From contig CANPXT010000003.1 in assembly GCA_947586835.1 (NCBI GenBank), forward strand, positions 1 through 64,000: a stretch of DNA of 64,000 bases, written 5' to 3'. Of the stretch, positions 7,482 through 17,701 are shown in pieces. The notes under the pieces are model-generated. The model made no database searches. It worked only from the letters and a program-made list of their open reading frames with translations, and had not been told where the DNA came from. The DNA is from an uncultured Alphaproteobacteria bacterium. GTDB taxonomy: Bacteria; Pseudomonadota; Alphaproteobacteria; CAAHEQ01; UBA3637. Within the stretch, counting starts at the first letter, position 1. Every line of letters begins with the position of its first letter. A program made the translations under genes and the position numbers.

Positions 7482-10271
7482 ATGCAAAATTTTATTCGAA
7501 TCAGAGGCGCCAGAGAGCATAATTTAAAAAATATTGATGTGGATATTCCCCGCGATAAATTGGTTGTGATTACGGGTTTGTCGGGATCGGGCAAATCATC
7601 GTTAGCGTTTGATACCGTTTATGCCGAAGGGCAGCGACGGTATGTGGAAAGCTTGTCGGCTTATGCCCGTCAGTTTTTGGATTTAATGAAAAAGCCTGAT
7701 GTCGATTTAATTGAAGGTTTGTCGCCCGCTATATCCATTGAACAGAAAACAACGTCCAAAAACCCGCGTTCAACGGTGGGAACGGTAACGGAAATTTACG
7801 ATTATATGCGCTTATTGTGGGCGCGTGTCGGAACACCTTATTCACCGGCAACCGGTATGCCGATTGAAGCGCAAACCGTTCAACAAATGCGCGATATTAT
7901 TTTAAAATATCCCGAGGGAAGTAAAATTTTAATTTGTGCGCCTGTAATTCGGGGACGAAAAGGCGAATATAAAAAAGAATTGGCGGAATGGCAGAAAAAG
8001 GGTTTTGTTCGCGTTAAAATTGACGGTGAAATTTATGATATTGATTCAACCCCCGAACTTGTCAAAACAAAAAAACACGATATTTTCGTGGTAGTGGATC
8101 GGTTGATTATAAAAGAAGGTATTGAAGCTCGTGTTGCCGAATCGTTGGAAAAAGCTTTGCTGTTGGCTGACGGATTGGCATTGGTCGATAACTTAACAAC
8201 AAAATCGGAACAACTGTTTTCGGAAAAGTTTGCTTGTCCCGTCAGCGGTTTTACCATCGCCGATTTGGAACCGCGTCTGTTTTCGTTTAACAATCCGCAG
8301 GGTGCCTGTCCGCAATGCGCCGGTTTGGGCTTTAAACAATATGTCGATCCGAAACTGGTTATTCCCGATCCGACAAAGTCCGTTCGTCAAGGAGCCATTG
8401 CCCCGTGGGTCGGTATGGGCGGTGAAATGTTCCATTGGTACGACAGTGCCTTACGATCGTTGGTGCGAATGGTTAAGTTTGATATGGATATGCCATGGTG
8501 TCAATTGCCCGAAGTAACCCGACAAGCCATTTTATACGGTACCAAAGGCATGTATCAGTCGTTTGAGGGGGTGATTCCCAATATGGAACGCCGGTATTTG
8601 GAAACGGATTCCGATTGGATGCGGGAAGAATTGGCAAAATATCAGGCTTCTTCCCCGTGTGAAGCTTGTCACGGTGCGCGGTTAAGACCTGAAGCGTTAG
8701 CGGTACGGATTCACGATAAAAATATATCGCAGGCAACGGAATTATCCATTCAAAATGCATTAACGTGGTTTGAAAATGCGGGGCAGACGCTGGCGCCCCA
8801 AAAGCAGGAAATTGCTGCGCGCATTTTAAAAGAAATTACCGAACGGTTGCGGTTTTTAAATAATGTTGGTTTGGGATATTTGGCGCTTGATCGAATGAGC
8901 GGAACACTTTCAGGCGGAGAAGCGCAACGGATTCGGCTTGCCAGTCAAATCGGATCGGGTTTAACGGGCGTTTTATATGTGTTAGACGAACCGTCCATCG
9001 GTTTGCATCAGCGCGATAACGATAAACTGCTGGCAACACTCACGCATTTGCGAGATTTAGGCAATACCGTGATTGTGGTTGAGCATGATGAAGATGCCAT
9101 TCGCGCCGCCGATTATGTGTTTGATATCGGACCGGCTGCCGGCCGTCGGGGCGGGTATGTTGTTGCCAAGGGAACGCCAAAGGAGATTATGGATAATCCC
9201 ATTTCCACGACAGGACAATATTTATCCGGTATGCGTAAAATTATCGTGCCGCAAATCAGGCGGACGGGAAACGGCAAGTTTTTAACGTTGGAAGGGGCGA
9301 CCGCCAATAATTTAAAAAACGTGAGCGTTAAAATTCCGTTGGGAACGTTTACCTGCGTTACGGGTGTCAGCGGCAGCGGAAAATCTTCGTTGATTCTGGA
9401 AACGCTTTATAAAGGCTTGAACGGCATTATTAACCGATCTCACGAAAAAGCAGGACCGTTTCGCGCCATTCACGGTGCCGGCTATATCGATAAAATTATT
9501 GATATTGATCAAAGTCCCATCGGGCGAACACCACGATCTAATCCGGCAACCTATACGGGAATGTTTACGGGTATTCGGGATTGGTTTGCCAAATTGCCTG
9601 AGGCTCAAGCACGCGGCTATAAAGCCGGTCGATTTTCGTTTAACGTGAAAGGCGGACGATGTGAATCGTGTTGCGGAGACGGCGTGTTGAAAATTGAAAT
9701 GCATTTCCTGCCTGATGTTTATGTGCAGTGTGATGCGTGTAAAGGTAAGCGATATAATACCGAAACGTTGGCAGTGAAATACAAGGATAAATCTATTGCT
9801 GATGTACTGGAAATGACAGTTGATGAAGCGGCGGAATTTTTTAAAAACATTCCGGCGTTGAGAGATAAATGTCGCTTATTGCAGCAAGTCGGATTGGGAT
9901 ATATTTCTTTAGGGCAATCGGCAGTTACGCTTTCAGGCGGTGAAGCGCAACGCATTAAACTCAGTAAAGAGCTTTCAAAACGTGGCACGGGGAAAACCTT
10001 GTATATTTTAGATGAGCCGACGACGGGATTGCATTTTGCCGATATTCAAAAACTGCTTGATGTATTGCATGCGTTGGTGGAGCAGGGTAATACGGTGGTT
10101 GTGATTGAGCATAATCTCGATGTGATTAAAACAGCGGATTATATTATTGATATGGGTCCGGAAGGCGGAGACGGCGGTGGAACGGTTGTTGCCAGTGGTA
10201 CTCCCGAACAAATTGCCAAAGTTTCAAAAAGCTATACGGGACAATATTTGAAAAAAATATTAAAACGCTGA
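7482..10271 (+). CDS. uvrA: Excinuclease ABC subunit A
   Basis: UvrA is the damage-sensing ATPase of nucleotide excision repair; it scans DNA as a dimer and loads UvrB. The 929-residue protein has both ABC modules: Walker [10 protein letters not shown] near residue 31 and G-V-S-G-S-G-K-S-S in the second half, each with an L-S-G-G-E-A-Q-R signature. The C-terminal zinc finger (C-E-S-C-C-G-D-G ... C-D-A-C-K-G-K-R) is complete. The first zinc module reads C-P-V-S-G-F-T-I, so one CxxC has serine, a form I recall in alphaproteobacterial UvrA. Start and length are normal. A strong promoter and a degenerate LexA box suggest SOS induction. Confidence 0.97.
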   Translation: MQNFIRIRGAREHNLKNIDVDIPRDKLVVITGLSGSGKSSLAFDTVYAEGQRRYVESLSAYARQFLDLMKKPDVDLIEGLSPAISIEQKTTSKNPRSTVGTVTEIYDYMRLLWARVGTPYSPATGMPIEAQTVQQMRDIILKYPEGSKILICAPVIRGRKGEYKKELAEWQKKGFVRVKIDGEIYDIDSTPELVKTKKHDIFVVVDRLIIKEGIEARVAESLEKALLLADGLALVDNLTTKSEQLFSEKFACPVSGFTIADLEPRLFSFNNPQGACPQCAGLGFKQYVDPKLVIPDPTKSVRQGAIAPWVGMGGEMFHWYDSALRSLVRMVKFDMDMPWCQLPEVTRQAILYGTKGMYQSFEGVIPNMERRYLETDSDWMREELAKYQASSPCEACHGARLRPEALAVRIHDKNISQATELSIQNALTWFENAGQTLAPQKQEIAARILKEITERLRFLNNVGLGYLALDRMSGTLSGGEAQRIRLASQIGSGLTGVLYVLDEPSIGLHQRDNDKLLATLTHLRDLGNTVIVVEHDEDAIRAADYVFDIGPAAGRRGGYVVAKGTPKEIMDNPISTTGQYLSGMRKIIVPQIRRTGNGKFLTLEGATANNLKNVSVKIPLGTFTCVTGVSGSGKSSLILETLYKGLNGIINRSHEKAGPFRAIHGAGYIDKIIDIDQSPIGRTPRSNPATYTGMFTGIRDWFAKLPEAQARGYKAGRFSFNVKGGRCESCCGDGVLKIEMHFLPDVYVQCDACKGKRYNTETLAVKYKDKSIADVLEMTVDEAAEFFKNIPALRDKCRLLQQVGLGYISLGQSAVTLSGGEAQRIKLSKELSKRGTGKTLYILDEPTTGLHFADIQKLLDVLHALVEQGNTVVVIEHNLDVIKTADYIIDMGPEGGDGGGTVVASGTPEQIAKVSKSYTGQYLKKILKR

Positions 10272-10376
10272 TTTCAACTTTCGTTGCCGAAAAATTCATC
10301 GTTTATTTAAAAGATTATTTTTGTTTTTTTAAAAAAACGAAACGAAAGAATGCTTTTCTTTTTTGTTAAAAAGTGA

Positions 10377-10396
10377 TATAAGAACAAAAAAGGAAC
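10377..10396 (+). promoter_or_regulatory. LexA box overlapping the -10 of the Y-family polymerase gene
   Basis: GAAC-AAAAAAG-GAAC at 10382-10396 matches the alphaproteobacterial SOS operator GAAC-N7-GAAC exactly. It directly abuts a -10-like TATAAG at 10377-10382. The gene starts at 10414 after GAAAGG. LexA bound here would block transcription. Confidence 0.7.
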
Positions 10397-10413
10397 AAAA
10401 GAAAGGCAAAAAA

Positions 10414-11562
10414 ATGATTGGATTGGTGGATTGTGACTGCTTTTTTGCTTCCTGTGAGCAAAAGTTGAATCCTGCATTAAAAAACAAACCCGTTTGCGTG
10501 ATTGCCGGGGGATCGGGCGGGTGTGTGATTGCCCGTTCGCGAGAAGCTAAAACGCTTGGTGTGCCGATGGGCGAGCCGTGTTTTAAGTTTGCACATCGAT
10601 TTCATCAGGTTGTTTTTGTACCGGCACGACATAATCTTTATGAAGCGGAATCAAAAAACATTATGCAAGTGATTCACACTTTTTCGCCAAAAGTGGAAGC
10701 GGTTTCCGTTGATGAAGCATATGTTGATTTCAGCGGTTTGGAAAAATTGTATCATCACGATGAAGTTCAAATTGCACTGGATTTAAGAAAAGCCATTCAA
10801 AATAAAACAAATATCAGTGTTTCCATTGGATTGGCACCGTCCAAAGTGTTGGCAAAGCTCGCCAGCGATAAAGCCAAAGCAACCGGCGGATTGTTTGTAA
10901 TTGATTTACAAAATTTATCGCGTATTTCAGAAACGACCGCCATTGATGATGTGGTCGGTATCGGTCGAAATTACCGAGAATTATTGCATGAGTATGCCGT
11001 GTATCGGGTGGCAGATTTTGTTCAAAAAAGTGATGGGTGGTTAAAGCAATATATGGGGGTTAAAGGGCTTGAATTGAAATATGAGTTGATGGGAAAATCG
11101 ATGTCGCCCGTTAATCCTGTTCCGAAACCGCCGCAATCCGTTCAACGAACCAAATCGCTCATTAAACCGACTTCAAATGAATCGCTGTTGCGCCAAGCCT
11201 TATGTGCGCGTATACACGAAGCATGTCACGAGGTAAGAGAAAACGGTGCTTTTATTGGAATGATCGGCGTTCTTTTTCGAACGAAAGATTTTAAAATCGT
11301 GTTTGATAAAAAACAAATACCTTTACAGTGGGCAGAAGAGAAAAATATTATTCCTGTTGCGCTCAACGTATTTGCCACACTTTATCACCCGCACATTTTA
11401 TATCGCAGTGTCGGGATTGTTTTTGAAAAGTTGTCATATCAGGCAAGTCGCCAACTCTCTTTGTTTGAAGAAACAAAACCCGTCAATGAATCATTAGGTA
11501 CCGCACTCGATTCATTAGAGAAAAAATACGGTAAGAACATTGTAAAAACGGGCTATTTTTAA
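10414..11562 (+). CDS. Y-family translesion DNA polymerase (UmuC/DinB-like)
   Basis: The 382-residue enzyme copies past damaged bases. It begins with the catalytic D-x-D region (L-V-D-C-D-C-F-F-A-S-C-E) and then G-C-V-I-A-R-S-R-E-A-K, which is closer to UmuC than to DinB. The S-V-D-E-A-Y-V-D-F catalytic acid motif follows. Near the C-terminus, Q-L-S-L-F (about 347-351) is a textbook beta-clamp binding motif. It is about 40 residues shorter than E. coli UmuC, and no UmuD gene lies beside it. The ATG at 10414 has GAAAGG upstream; an in-frame start at 10363 would lie before the promoter and was rejected. An exact LexA box controls it. Confidence 0.85.
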   Translation: MIGLVDCDCFFASCEQKLNPALKNKPVCVIAGGSGGCVIARSREAKTLGVPMGEPCFKFAHRFHQVVFVPARHNLYEAESKNIMQVIHTFSPKVEAVSVDEAYVDFSGLEKLYHHDEVQIALDLRKAIQNKTNISVSIGLAPSKVLAKLASDKAKATGGLFVIDLQNLSRISETTAIDDVVGIGRNYRELLHEYAVYRVADFVQKSDGWLKQYMGVKGLELKYELMGKSMSPVNPVPKPPQSVQRTKSLIKPTSNESLLRQALCARIHEACHEVRENGAFIGMIGVLFRTKDFKIVFDKKQIPLQWAEEKNIIPVALNVFATLYHPHILYRSVGIVFEKLSYQASRQLSLFEETKPVNESLGTALDSLEKKYGKNIVKTGYF

Positions 11563-13113
11563 CTATTCCAATTCTGTTGATGTTTTGCCTTTAATGACAA
11601 TTTTTATCGGACGACCTTTTTCAACGGTTGATGAATCATTCGGCACGGACGAACCGGAACTTTCAAGCGTTGAGCCGTTACCGGTATTTGTATCATCTGT
11701 ATTTGTGTTCGTATCTGTACTTGTATCCGTGTTTGTGTTGGTATCCGTATTTGTATCCGTGCTTGTATTTGTTCCTGTATTCGTATTTGTCTCCGTATTC
11801 GTGTTTGTTCCCGTATTTGTTGAGGATTGATTGCTTTTTAATGATTCTTTTAAAGTGGATATTTGTGAATTTAAGTCTGTCACTTGACTTGAAAGCGCTG
11901 CAGCTTCCGCTTTGGCTTTTTTTGTTTTTTTGCTTTGCCTGTGAAGAAGCCAACCGCCAAGACCTAACATTCCCAAAGCACCGATAATGATAGCTATAAT
12001 ATCCCAGTTTCGACTCCACCAGCTGCCCTTTTCCTGAGCCGCTGTTGCTGCTTGAAAAGCCTTGTCATTTTCGGTGGAAGAATTGACGGCAGACGGCGTA
12101 TCGGTTGACTTGTTCGTTTCTTCGGTAATTTTTTGACGAATGGCGTTTAAGTCTTTGTTTAAGTCTTGAAGATTTGTCGATGTTGTTGCAGGTTGCTTTT
12201 TGTTTCCTTTGACGATTATTTTTTGATCATTATTTTGAGGGGAAAGATTAATATCTGTTAAACTGATATTTTCTGTTTCTGTTGAATTTTCTTCTTTCTG
12301 TTTTTCTTTTTTTTTCTGATTCTTCGCTTTTTCCCGAGCTTCTTCTTGGTTTTGAGTATTTTCTTCCCGATTTTCCTCTTCTTGTTCCTGTTGACTTATT
12401 TGTTCGGTTTCTAGTTGGTTCGATTGTGTATTTGTGTCTTCTGCTTGATTTTGTAAGGTTTTGCCGTCTAACTCATCTTGTACCTGTTGCAACAACGTCG
12501 GACCGCGTTTATCCGCATAAGTGAAATTACCGCCGTTTTGAAGTTTAAACCCGGCATAAGCCCCGATACCAGCGCCGGCGATGCCGGCAACAAGTATACC
12601 TCCAGGTCCGCCAGGAATGCCACATTTTGCACCGCCGATTGCTCCGGTTAGCGCACCGCCGATTGCTCCTGCGGCGGCACCGCTCCCTTTTACTTCTTGA
12701 TCTAATTGCGGTTCTTCATTTGCAAAAGATTGTTCATATATCGGATTTATTGTCATCATAATTTGATCGGCAACATAGGTTTCTTCGGAAGAGCCGGTTT
12801 GATAAAGCTGATTGCAGTGATCAACAATACGTTGTTTTTGGTCTTTTGTTAATTGCTCCCAAGGCTTAATCATGGCAGATTTTCCATTTTTATCTTCAAG
12901 TTTAATCAAAGACTTGAAAGCTGTTTCATTTGAGGTATAAAAATCGTAACCGTTGCCCGGAATAACGCCTTTCCAATGAAAGCAGGCGCCACCCCCTAAA
13001 TTTCTTTTCAAATTACTTTTTTCGGCGTCAGTTAAATCTTCGCGAAACAAGCCGTAATCATTATTTTCTCCGTAAAGGGGCTTTAATAATTCGCAACATT
13101 TTTTAAAATCCAT
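11563..13113 (-). CDS. Membrane protein with glycine zipper, coiled coil and Thr/Asn repeat tail
   Basis: No known family was recognised for this 516-residue protein. In order it has: a folded-looking N-terminal part of about 145 residues with four cysteines; a glycine zipper (about 146-192, repeats of G-A-I-G-G-A) as in membrane-inserting pore or barrier proteins; a long Gln/Glu/Lys-rich charged region; one membrane helix (about 366-388, I-I-A-I-I-I-G-A-L-G-M-L-G-L); a short coiled coil; and a tail of about 45 residues alternating Thr with Asn, Asp, Glu, Ser or Gly. No signal peptide is visible. Its stop codon abuts that of the convergent polymerase gene. Function is unknown. Confidence 0.7.
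   Translation of the reverse strand: MDFKKCCELLKPLYGENNDYGLFREDLTDAEKSNLKRNLGGGACFHWKGVIPGNGYDFYTSNETAFKSLIKLEDKNGKSAMIKPWEQLTKDQKQRIVDHCNQLYQTGSSEETYVADQIMMTINPIYEQSFANEEPQLDQEVKGSGAAAGAIGGALTGAIGGAKCGIPGGPGGILVAGIAGAGIGAYAGFKLQNGGNFTYADKRGPTLLQQVQDELDGKTLQNQAEDTNTQSNQLETEQISQQEQEEENREENTQNQEEAREKAKNQKKKEKQKEENSTETENISLTDINLSPQNNDQKIIVKGNKKQPATTSTNLQDLNKDLNAIRQKITEETNKSTDTPSAVNSSTENDKAFQAATAAQEKGSWWSRNWDIIAIIIGALGMLGLGGWLLHRQSKKTKKAKAEAAALSSQVTDLNSQISTLKESLKSNQSSTNTGTNTNTETNTNTGTNTSTDTNTDTNTNTDTSTDTNTNTDDTNTGNGSTLESSGSSVPNDSSTVEKGRPIKIVIKGKTSTELE
11683..11821. repeat. Short tandem repeats encoding the Thr/Asn tail
   Basis: About 140 bases built from variants of GTATTTGTATCC and GTGTTTGT (plus-strand reading), a 6- and 12-base periodicity encoding Thr-Asn/Thr-Asp pairs on the minus strand. 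All units keep the frame, so slippage would change length without breaking the gene. Confidence 0.75.
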
Positions 13114-13142
13114 TTTTTGACTCCTTCATCGAAATATAATAA

Positions 13143-13171
13143 ATTATATCATATTTTTGAAGAAAATACAA
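13143..13171 (-). promoter_or_regulatory. Promoter of the glycine-zipper protein gene
   Basis: On the minus strand TTGTAT, a 17-base spacer and TATAAT (plus-strand ATTATA at 13143-13148). The gene has GAAGGAG as ribosome site. Confidence 0.6.
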
Positions 13172-13198
13172 TCAAAAAGTTTGCGAAAAAACAAAACG

Positions 13199-15850
13199 CT
13201 ATATTTTGGCTTTAATAACTTTTAATGCCGCTTCCGTTTGCGTAACAAGCGAGCCGCCCGCCTGAGCCATATCGGCACGTCCGCCGCCGCCTTTTCCGCC
13301 GACAACTTCCGCTGCCGTGCGAACCAAGTCAACGGCATTGTATTTGTTCGTTAAATCTGCCGTAACGCCGACAACAACGGATACTTTTTCTTCATAATCG
13401 GCAATTAAGGCAATGACACCGCTTTTAATTTGCTTTTTAAAATCATCGACTAACGGTTTTAATTCTTTGGCAGGCGTGTCATGTAAAATTTTACCGATAA
13501 AACGAACGCCGTTTACGGTTTCAACGCCGTTTTGTTCTCGAGAAGCGGAATCACCGCCGCCCATGGCAACTTGACGCCGTAATTGCGCAACTTCTTTTTC
13601 CAAGCGCTTTTTATCTTCCTGCAAAGAGGTGATTTTGGTTAATGTTTCATTTTCACCTGTCGATTTAAGTGTTTCCATTAACGTATGCACAAACTGACTT
13701 TGATGACGCATCAATTGCAAAGCACTGCGACCGACAACGGCTTCAATACGACGCACGCCTGCCGATACACCGGATTCGGATACCAGCCGGAACAAACCTA
13801 TATCGCCGGTAGCCCGCGCGTGTGTGCCGCCGCATAATTCGCATGAGTGTCGATTTTCGCCCGTTCCCATGGAAACAACGCGCACCGTTTCTCCGTATTT
13901 TTCATCAAACAACGCCATGGCACCTTGGGCAACGGCAGCTTTCGGCGTCATTAACTCGGTGATAACGGGAACGTTTGTTAAAATCATTTCATTAACCAGC
14001 TGTTCCGTTTGCGTGAGTTCTTCGGGCGTCATGGCCTTGTTATAAGTAAAGTCAAACCGAAAACCGGTCGGCATAACAAGCGAGCCTTTTTGATGAACCT
14101 GCGAACCTAACACTTTTTGCAGCGCAGCTTGTAACAAATGTGTTGCCGAGTGATGCGCCCGAATGTCAAACCGACGGGCAGAATCAATGGAAAACAGACC
14201 TGAATCACTTGTTTTCACCGTTCCCGAAACGACGTGACAAATATGAATAATCAGGGCATTATCGGCTTTGCGTTGGGTATCGATTACCTTTAAAAGAGCG
14301 TTTTGTGTTTTAATTTGTCCCGTATCGCCGACTTGTCCGCCCATTTCTCCGTAAAACGGCGTTTGATTGGCAATAACGATTACGTCACTGCCGGCAGAAG
14401 CTTGCGAAACTTCCTGATTGTTTTGAATTAAAGCCGTAATACAAGCTTGCACTTCATCGGAATCGTAACCCAAAAATTCCGTGGCGCCGACTTTTTCGGC
14501 GGTTTGGAAATAAATTTTTTCATCAGCGGCATCGCCCGATCCCGTCCACGATTTTCGGGCTTCCGCGCGTTGTTTTTCCATGGCTTTGTTAAAGCCTTCC
14601 ACATCAACGGTCATATTTTTGGAACGCAAGGCATCTTGTGTTAAATCCAACGGGAAACCGTAAGTATCATAAAGCTTAAATGCCACGTCGCCCGAAAGTG
14701 AATCACCTTCTTTTAACGAAACGGTTTCATCGGCAAGCAGTTTAAGACCCTTATCCAATGTTTGCTTAAATTTTTCTTCTTCCAGTTGCAACGCTTCCGT
14801 AATAATATGCCGCTGTTGCTCCAATTCGGGATAGGCTTCCCCCATTGTTTCAATGAGATTCGGCACTAACCGATACATCAGCGGTTCTTTGCATCCGATT
14901 AAATGCGCATGACGCATGGCGCGACGCATAATGCGTCTTAAAACATAGCCGCGTCCTTCATTTGAGGGCAAAACACCGTCTGCCAATAAAAACGATGTGG
15001 AGCGCAAATGATCGGCAATCACGCGTAAAGATGTTTTATATTCTCCATACGGTTCTATATGCGCCAAAGCGGCAGCGTTTTCAATAAGCGATTTAAAAAT
15101 ATCAATTTCATAGTTATCGTTTGTTCCGTGCAAAATGGCGCTTAACCGTTCCAAGCCCGAACCGGTATCAATGCACTTTTTGGGAATGGCAATTCTTTCG
15201 CCCGACGGTAAATCTTCATATTGATCAAAAACCAAATTCCACACTTCAATAAAGCGATCACCGTCTTCCTCAGGCGTGCCGGGTCTGCCGCCCCAATAGC
15301 GGTCGCCGTGATCGTAAAAAATTTCCGAGCAGGGTCCGCACGGTCCCGTATCGCCCATTTGCCAAAAATTATCTTTGGTGGCGATGCGAATAATGTTTTC
15401 ATCGGATAAACCGGCAATTTTTTTCCATAAGTCAAATGCTTCGTCATCGGTATGATAAACCGTCACCAACAATTTTGATTTATCTAATCCGATTTCTTTC
15501 GTTAACAGTTCCCACGCATAAAAAATGGCTTTTTCCTTAAAATAATCGCCGAAAGAAAAGTTGCCGAGCATTTCAAAAAACGTGTGATGCCGTTTGGTAT
15601 AGCCCACATTATCCAAATCATTATGCTTGCCGCCCGCGCGCACGGATTTTTGAACGGTTGCTGCCCGCGGGAACGGAGCTTTTTCCGCACCCGTAAAGTA
15701 ATTTTTAAATTGCACCATGCCGGAGTTTGTGAACATTAATGTCGGATCGTTTTTCGGCACAAGTGAGCCGGCGGGTACGATGGTATGATCGTTTTTTTTG
15801 AAATAATCAATAAATGTTTTGCGTATTTGCGCGGTAATGTTTTGACTCAT
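13199..15850 (-). CDS. alaS: Alanyl-tRNA synthetase
   Basis: AlaRS charges tRNA-Ala and edits mischarged serine and glycine. The 883-residue protein has the class II catalytic region (H-T-F-F-E-M-L-G-N-F-S-F-G-D and G-S-G-L-E-R-L), the editing site H-H-S-A-T-H-L-L with its partner C-G-G-T-H, and the C-terminal oligomerisation region ending in the glycine-rich G-G-K-G-G-G-G-R segment. I chose the ATG ending at 15850, which has AGAGGA seven bases upstream and gives the usual M-S-Q-N-I-T start. An in-frame upstream ATG at 15874 would add eight residues. It lies downstream of recA, separated by a terminator, a common alphaproteobacterial order. Confidence 0.97.
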   Translation of the reverse strand: MSQNITAQIRKTFIDYFKKNDHTIVPAGSLVPKNDPTLMFTNSGMVQFKNYFTGAEKAPFPRAATVQKSVRAGGKHNDLDNVGYTKRHHTFFEMLGNFSFGDYFKEKAIFYAWELLTKEIGLDKSKLLVTVYHTDDEAFDLWKKIAGLSDENIIRIATKDNFWQMGDTGPCGPCSEIFYDHGDRYWGGRPGTPEEDGDRFIEVWNLVFDQYEDLPSGERIAIPKKCIDTGSGLERLSAILHGTNDNYEIDIFKSLIENAAALAHIEPYGEYKTSLRVIADHLRSTSFLLADGVLPSNEGRGYVLRRIMRRAMRHAHLIGCKEPLMYRLVPNLIETMGEAYPELEQQRHIITEALQLEEEKFKQTLDKGLKLLADETVSLKEGDSLSGDVAFKLYDTYGFPLDLTQDALRSKNMTVDVEGFNKAMEKQRAEARKSWTGSGDAADEKIYFQTAEKVGATEFLGYDSDEVQACITALIQNNQEVSQASAGSDVIVIANQTPFYGEMGGQVGDTGQIKTQNALLKVIDTQRKADNALIIHICHVVSGTVKTSDSGLFSIDSARRFDIRAHHSATHLLQAALQKVLGSQVHQKGSLVMPTGFRFDFTYNKAMTPEELTQTEQLVNEMILTNVPVITELMTPKAAVAQGAMALFDEKYGETVRVVSMGTGENRHSCELCGGTHARATGDIGLFRLVSESGVSAGVRRIEAVVGRSALQLMRHQSQFVHTLMETLKSTGENETLTKITSLQEDKKRLEKEVAQLRRQVAMGGGDSASREQNGVETVNGVRFIGKILHDTPAKELKPLVDDFKKQIKSGVIALIADYEEKVSVVVGVTADLTNKYNAVDLVRTAAEVVGGKGGGGRADMAQAGGSLVTQTEAALKVIKAKI

Positions 15851-15914
15851 GGTATCCTCTTTTTGTGTTATCAAAAATTTTTTCCTTTATACATCGTTTT
15901 AAAAATTTTTTCAA

Positions 15915-15948
15915 TAAAAAAAATCCGACCGTAAACGCCGGATTTTTC
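15915..15948 (-). terminator. recA terminator
   Basis: On the minus strand AAAATCCGGCG and CGGTCGGATTTT form an imperfect hairpin followed by a run of T. It lies just after the recA stop and before alaS. Confidence 0.7.
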
Positions 15949-15967
15949 ATGAACAAATAAACCGGCT

Positions 15968-17002
15968 TTATTCAACCGATGTATCGGCGGCGCCGTCAGC
16001 AACCATCATTTGTTGAGAAATATCTTTGGCTTGTCCCCGAACTTGTTGTTCGATTTCAGCCGCCAACTCCGGATGTTCTTTGAGATAAATGCGTGCCGAT
16101 TCGCGTCCCTGTCCGATTCGTTCGCCTTTGCAGGAAAACCACGAGCCTGCTTTTTCGATCAGCCCCGTTTTAACGCCTAAATCCAACAATTCACCCGATT
16201 TTGAAATACCTTCGCCGTAAAGAATATCGAAATCAACCGTTCGAAACGGCGGCGCAACTTTGTTTTTCACGATTTTTACGCGTGTTTGATTGCCCACGGT
16301 ATTGTCTTTATCTTTAATGGCACCGATTCGGCGAATATCCAACCGTACGGACGCATAGAATTTTAAAGCATTTCCGCCGGTGGTCGTTTCGGGATTACCG
16401 AACATAACGCCGATTTTCATACGAATCTGGTTAATGAAAATCACCAGTGTATTGGCGCGTGCCACAGAGGCGGTAATTTTACGCAATGCCTGACTCATCA
16501 AACGCGCTTGCAAACCCATGTGCGAATCACCCATTTCGCCCTCTAATTCGGCTTTGGGAACCAGCGCGGCAACCGAGTCAACCACCAACACGTCAATTGT
16601 ACCGGAGCGAACCAACGTATCGGCAATTTCTAACGCTTGTTCGCCCGTATCGGGTTGGGAGATTAAAAGTTCGTTTATGTTCACGCCCAGTTTGCCGGCA
16701 TAAATCGGATCCATGGCATGTTCGGCGTCAATATAAGCACAGGTGCCGCCTTGTTTTTGCGCTTCGGCAACCACATGCAGGGCTAATGTTGTTTTGCCTG
16801 AGCTTTCGGGACCATAGATTTCAACAATTCTGCCACGCGGTAAACCGCCGACGCCCAAAGCTAAATCAAGCCCCAAAGATCCGGTTGAAATGCTCGGTGT
16901 TTCCACCGCATTGTCTTTTTGACCCAAGCGCATAATCGATCCTTTACCGAAAGTGCGTTCAATTTGGCTTAATGCCGCTTCCAATGCTTTATCTTTTTCC
17001 AT
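15968..17002 (-). CDS. recA: Recombinase RecA
   Basis: RecA coats single-stranded DNA, carries out strand exchange and triggers LexA self-cleavage in the SOS response. The 344-residue protein has Walker A G-P-E-S-S-G-K-T, the V-V-D-S-V-A-A-L Walker B region, the loop L2 segment ([13 protein letters not shown]) and a normal C-terminus. The start is the ATG ending at 17002, preceded by AGAGGAAC; it gives the usual [10 protein letters not shown] start. A longer in-frame ORF begins at 17068, but there the promoter lies inside the ORF. An exact LexA box spans the ribosome site. Confidence 0.98.
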   Translation of the reverse strand: MEKDKALEAALSQIERTFGKGSIMRLGQKDNAVETPSISTGSLGLDLALGVGGLPRGRIVEIYGPESSGKTTLALHVVAEAQKQGGTCAYIDAEHAMDPIYAGKLGVNINELLISQPDTGEQALEIADTLVRSGTIDVLVVDSVAALVPKAELEGEMGDSHMGLQARLMSQALRKITASVARANTLVIFINQIRMKIGVMFGNPETTTGGNALKFYASVRLDIRRIGAIKDKDNTVGNQTRVKIVKNKVAPPFRTVDFDILYGEGISKSGELLDLGVKTGLIEKAGSWFSCKGERIGQGRESARIYLKEHPELAAEIEQQVRGQAKDISQQMMVADGAADTSVE

Positions 17003-17006
17003 TTTT

Positions 17007-17021
17007 GTTCCTCTTTCGTTC
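17007..17021 (-). promoter_or_regulatory. LexA box at recA
   Basis: GTTC-CTCTTTC-GTTC on the plus strand (GAAC-GAAAGAG-GAAC in the direction of recA), an exact alphaproteobacterial SOS operator. It lies only four bases from the recA start and overlaps the Shine-Dalgarno AGAGGAAC, downstream of the promoter, so repression would act as a roadblock. Confidence 0.7.
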
Positions 17022-17039
17022 ATGTTTGTTTTCTTGTTC

Positions 17040-17068
17040 AGTGTAAAAGATTTTGATTCAAAATACAA
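17040..17068 (-). promoter_or_regulatory. recA promoter
   Basis: On the minus strand TTGTAT (plus 17063-17068), a 17-base spacer and TACACT (plus 17040-17045). The start site would fall near 17033, about 30 bases before the recA ATG. Confidence 0.6.
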
Positions 17069-17122
17069 CCTTTTTTTTAAAAATAATGTATTTTTTTGTT
17101 TGATTCAATAAATTTTGTCTTT

Positions 17123-17695
17123 TTAAACAGTGTTTTTATCATTATTTTCGTTGATATTTTTCAAGTTGTTCGGACGACACCCGCAATAAGTTTGCCGATA
17201 TAAATGTTTTTCTTTCGCTAATCGTTCGGCAAGTTCTAAACCGCCTTGTTTGCGCCAGTTTGTCATATCGTAAGGCAGGTGATATGTTTCGCTGACTTCT
17301 CGGGCAGCATCACAAACTTGATTAAAATCTTTAAACCGAGAAATGCCGAAAACGGAGGAAAAAGAATCGAATCCGTGCGCGCGGGCATATTGTGCGGCTT
17401 TGGCTAAGCGCAATTTAAAACAAACCGTGCAGCGTTTACCGCGTTCGGGTTCATTTTCCAATCCTTTAACGGCTTGACGCCAAGAAATGGGATCATACGG
17501 CAATTCAATAAAGGGAATGTCGGCTTCTTGACAAATACGTCTATTCTCATCTCGGCGTCGCGCATATTCTTCCGCCGGTTGAATGTTGGGGTTATAAAAC
17601 AAAACGCTGAAATGAACGCCTTGTTCTTTTAATCGCTGAATCACACCCACACTGCACGGTCCGCAACAAGATACAAGCAATAATTTTTGACTCAT
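17123..17695 (-). CDS. queH: Epoxyqueuosine reductase QueH (DUF208)
   Basis: QueH carries out the last step of queuosine synthesis, reducing epoxyqueuosine in tRNA; it replaces the unrelated QueG. The 190-residue protein has the family's paired cysteines: C-C-G-P-C-S at the N-terminus, C-T-V-C-F in the middle and Y-C-G-C-R near the end, which hold an iron-sulfur cluster and an associated metal site. I chose the second ATG (17695) because AGGAG is seven bases away; the first ATG at 17701 abuts it. No other queuosine gene is in the window. It lies downstream, by orientation, of the candidate invertible segment at 18002-18156. Confidence 0.92.
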   Translation of the reverse strand: MSQKLLLVSCCGPCSVGVIQRLKEQGVHFSVLFYNPNIQPAEEYARRRDENRRICQEADIPFIELPYDPISWRQAVKGLENEPERGKRCTVCFKLRLAKAAQYARAHGFDSFSSVFGISRFKDFNQVCDAAREVSETYHLPYDMTNWRKQGGLELAERLAKEKHLYRQTYCGCRPNNLKNINENNDKNTV

Positions 17696-17701
17696 ATTCA
17701 T

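Noticed and set aside
11683..11821. Regular short repeats considered as a CRISPR array
   Set aside because: The 6- and 12-base units have no spacers and lie in frame inside a coding gene.
17018..17040. Second LexA box upstream of recA from GAAC at 17018-17021 and at 17036-17039
   Set aside because: The two GAAC elements are separated by 14 bases, not 7; only the 17007-17021 pair has correct spacing.
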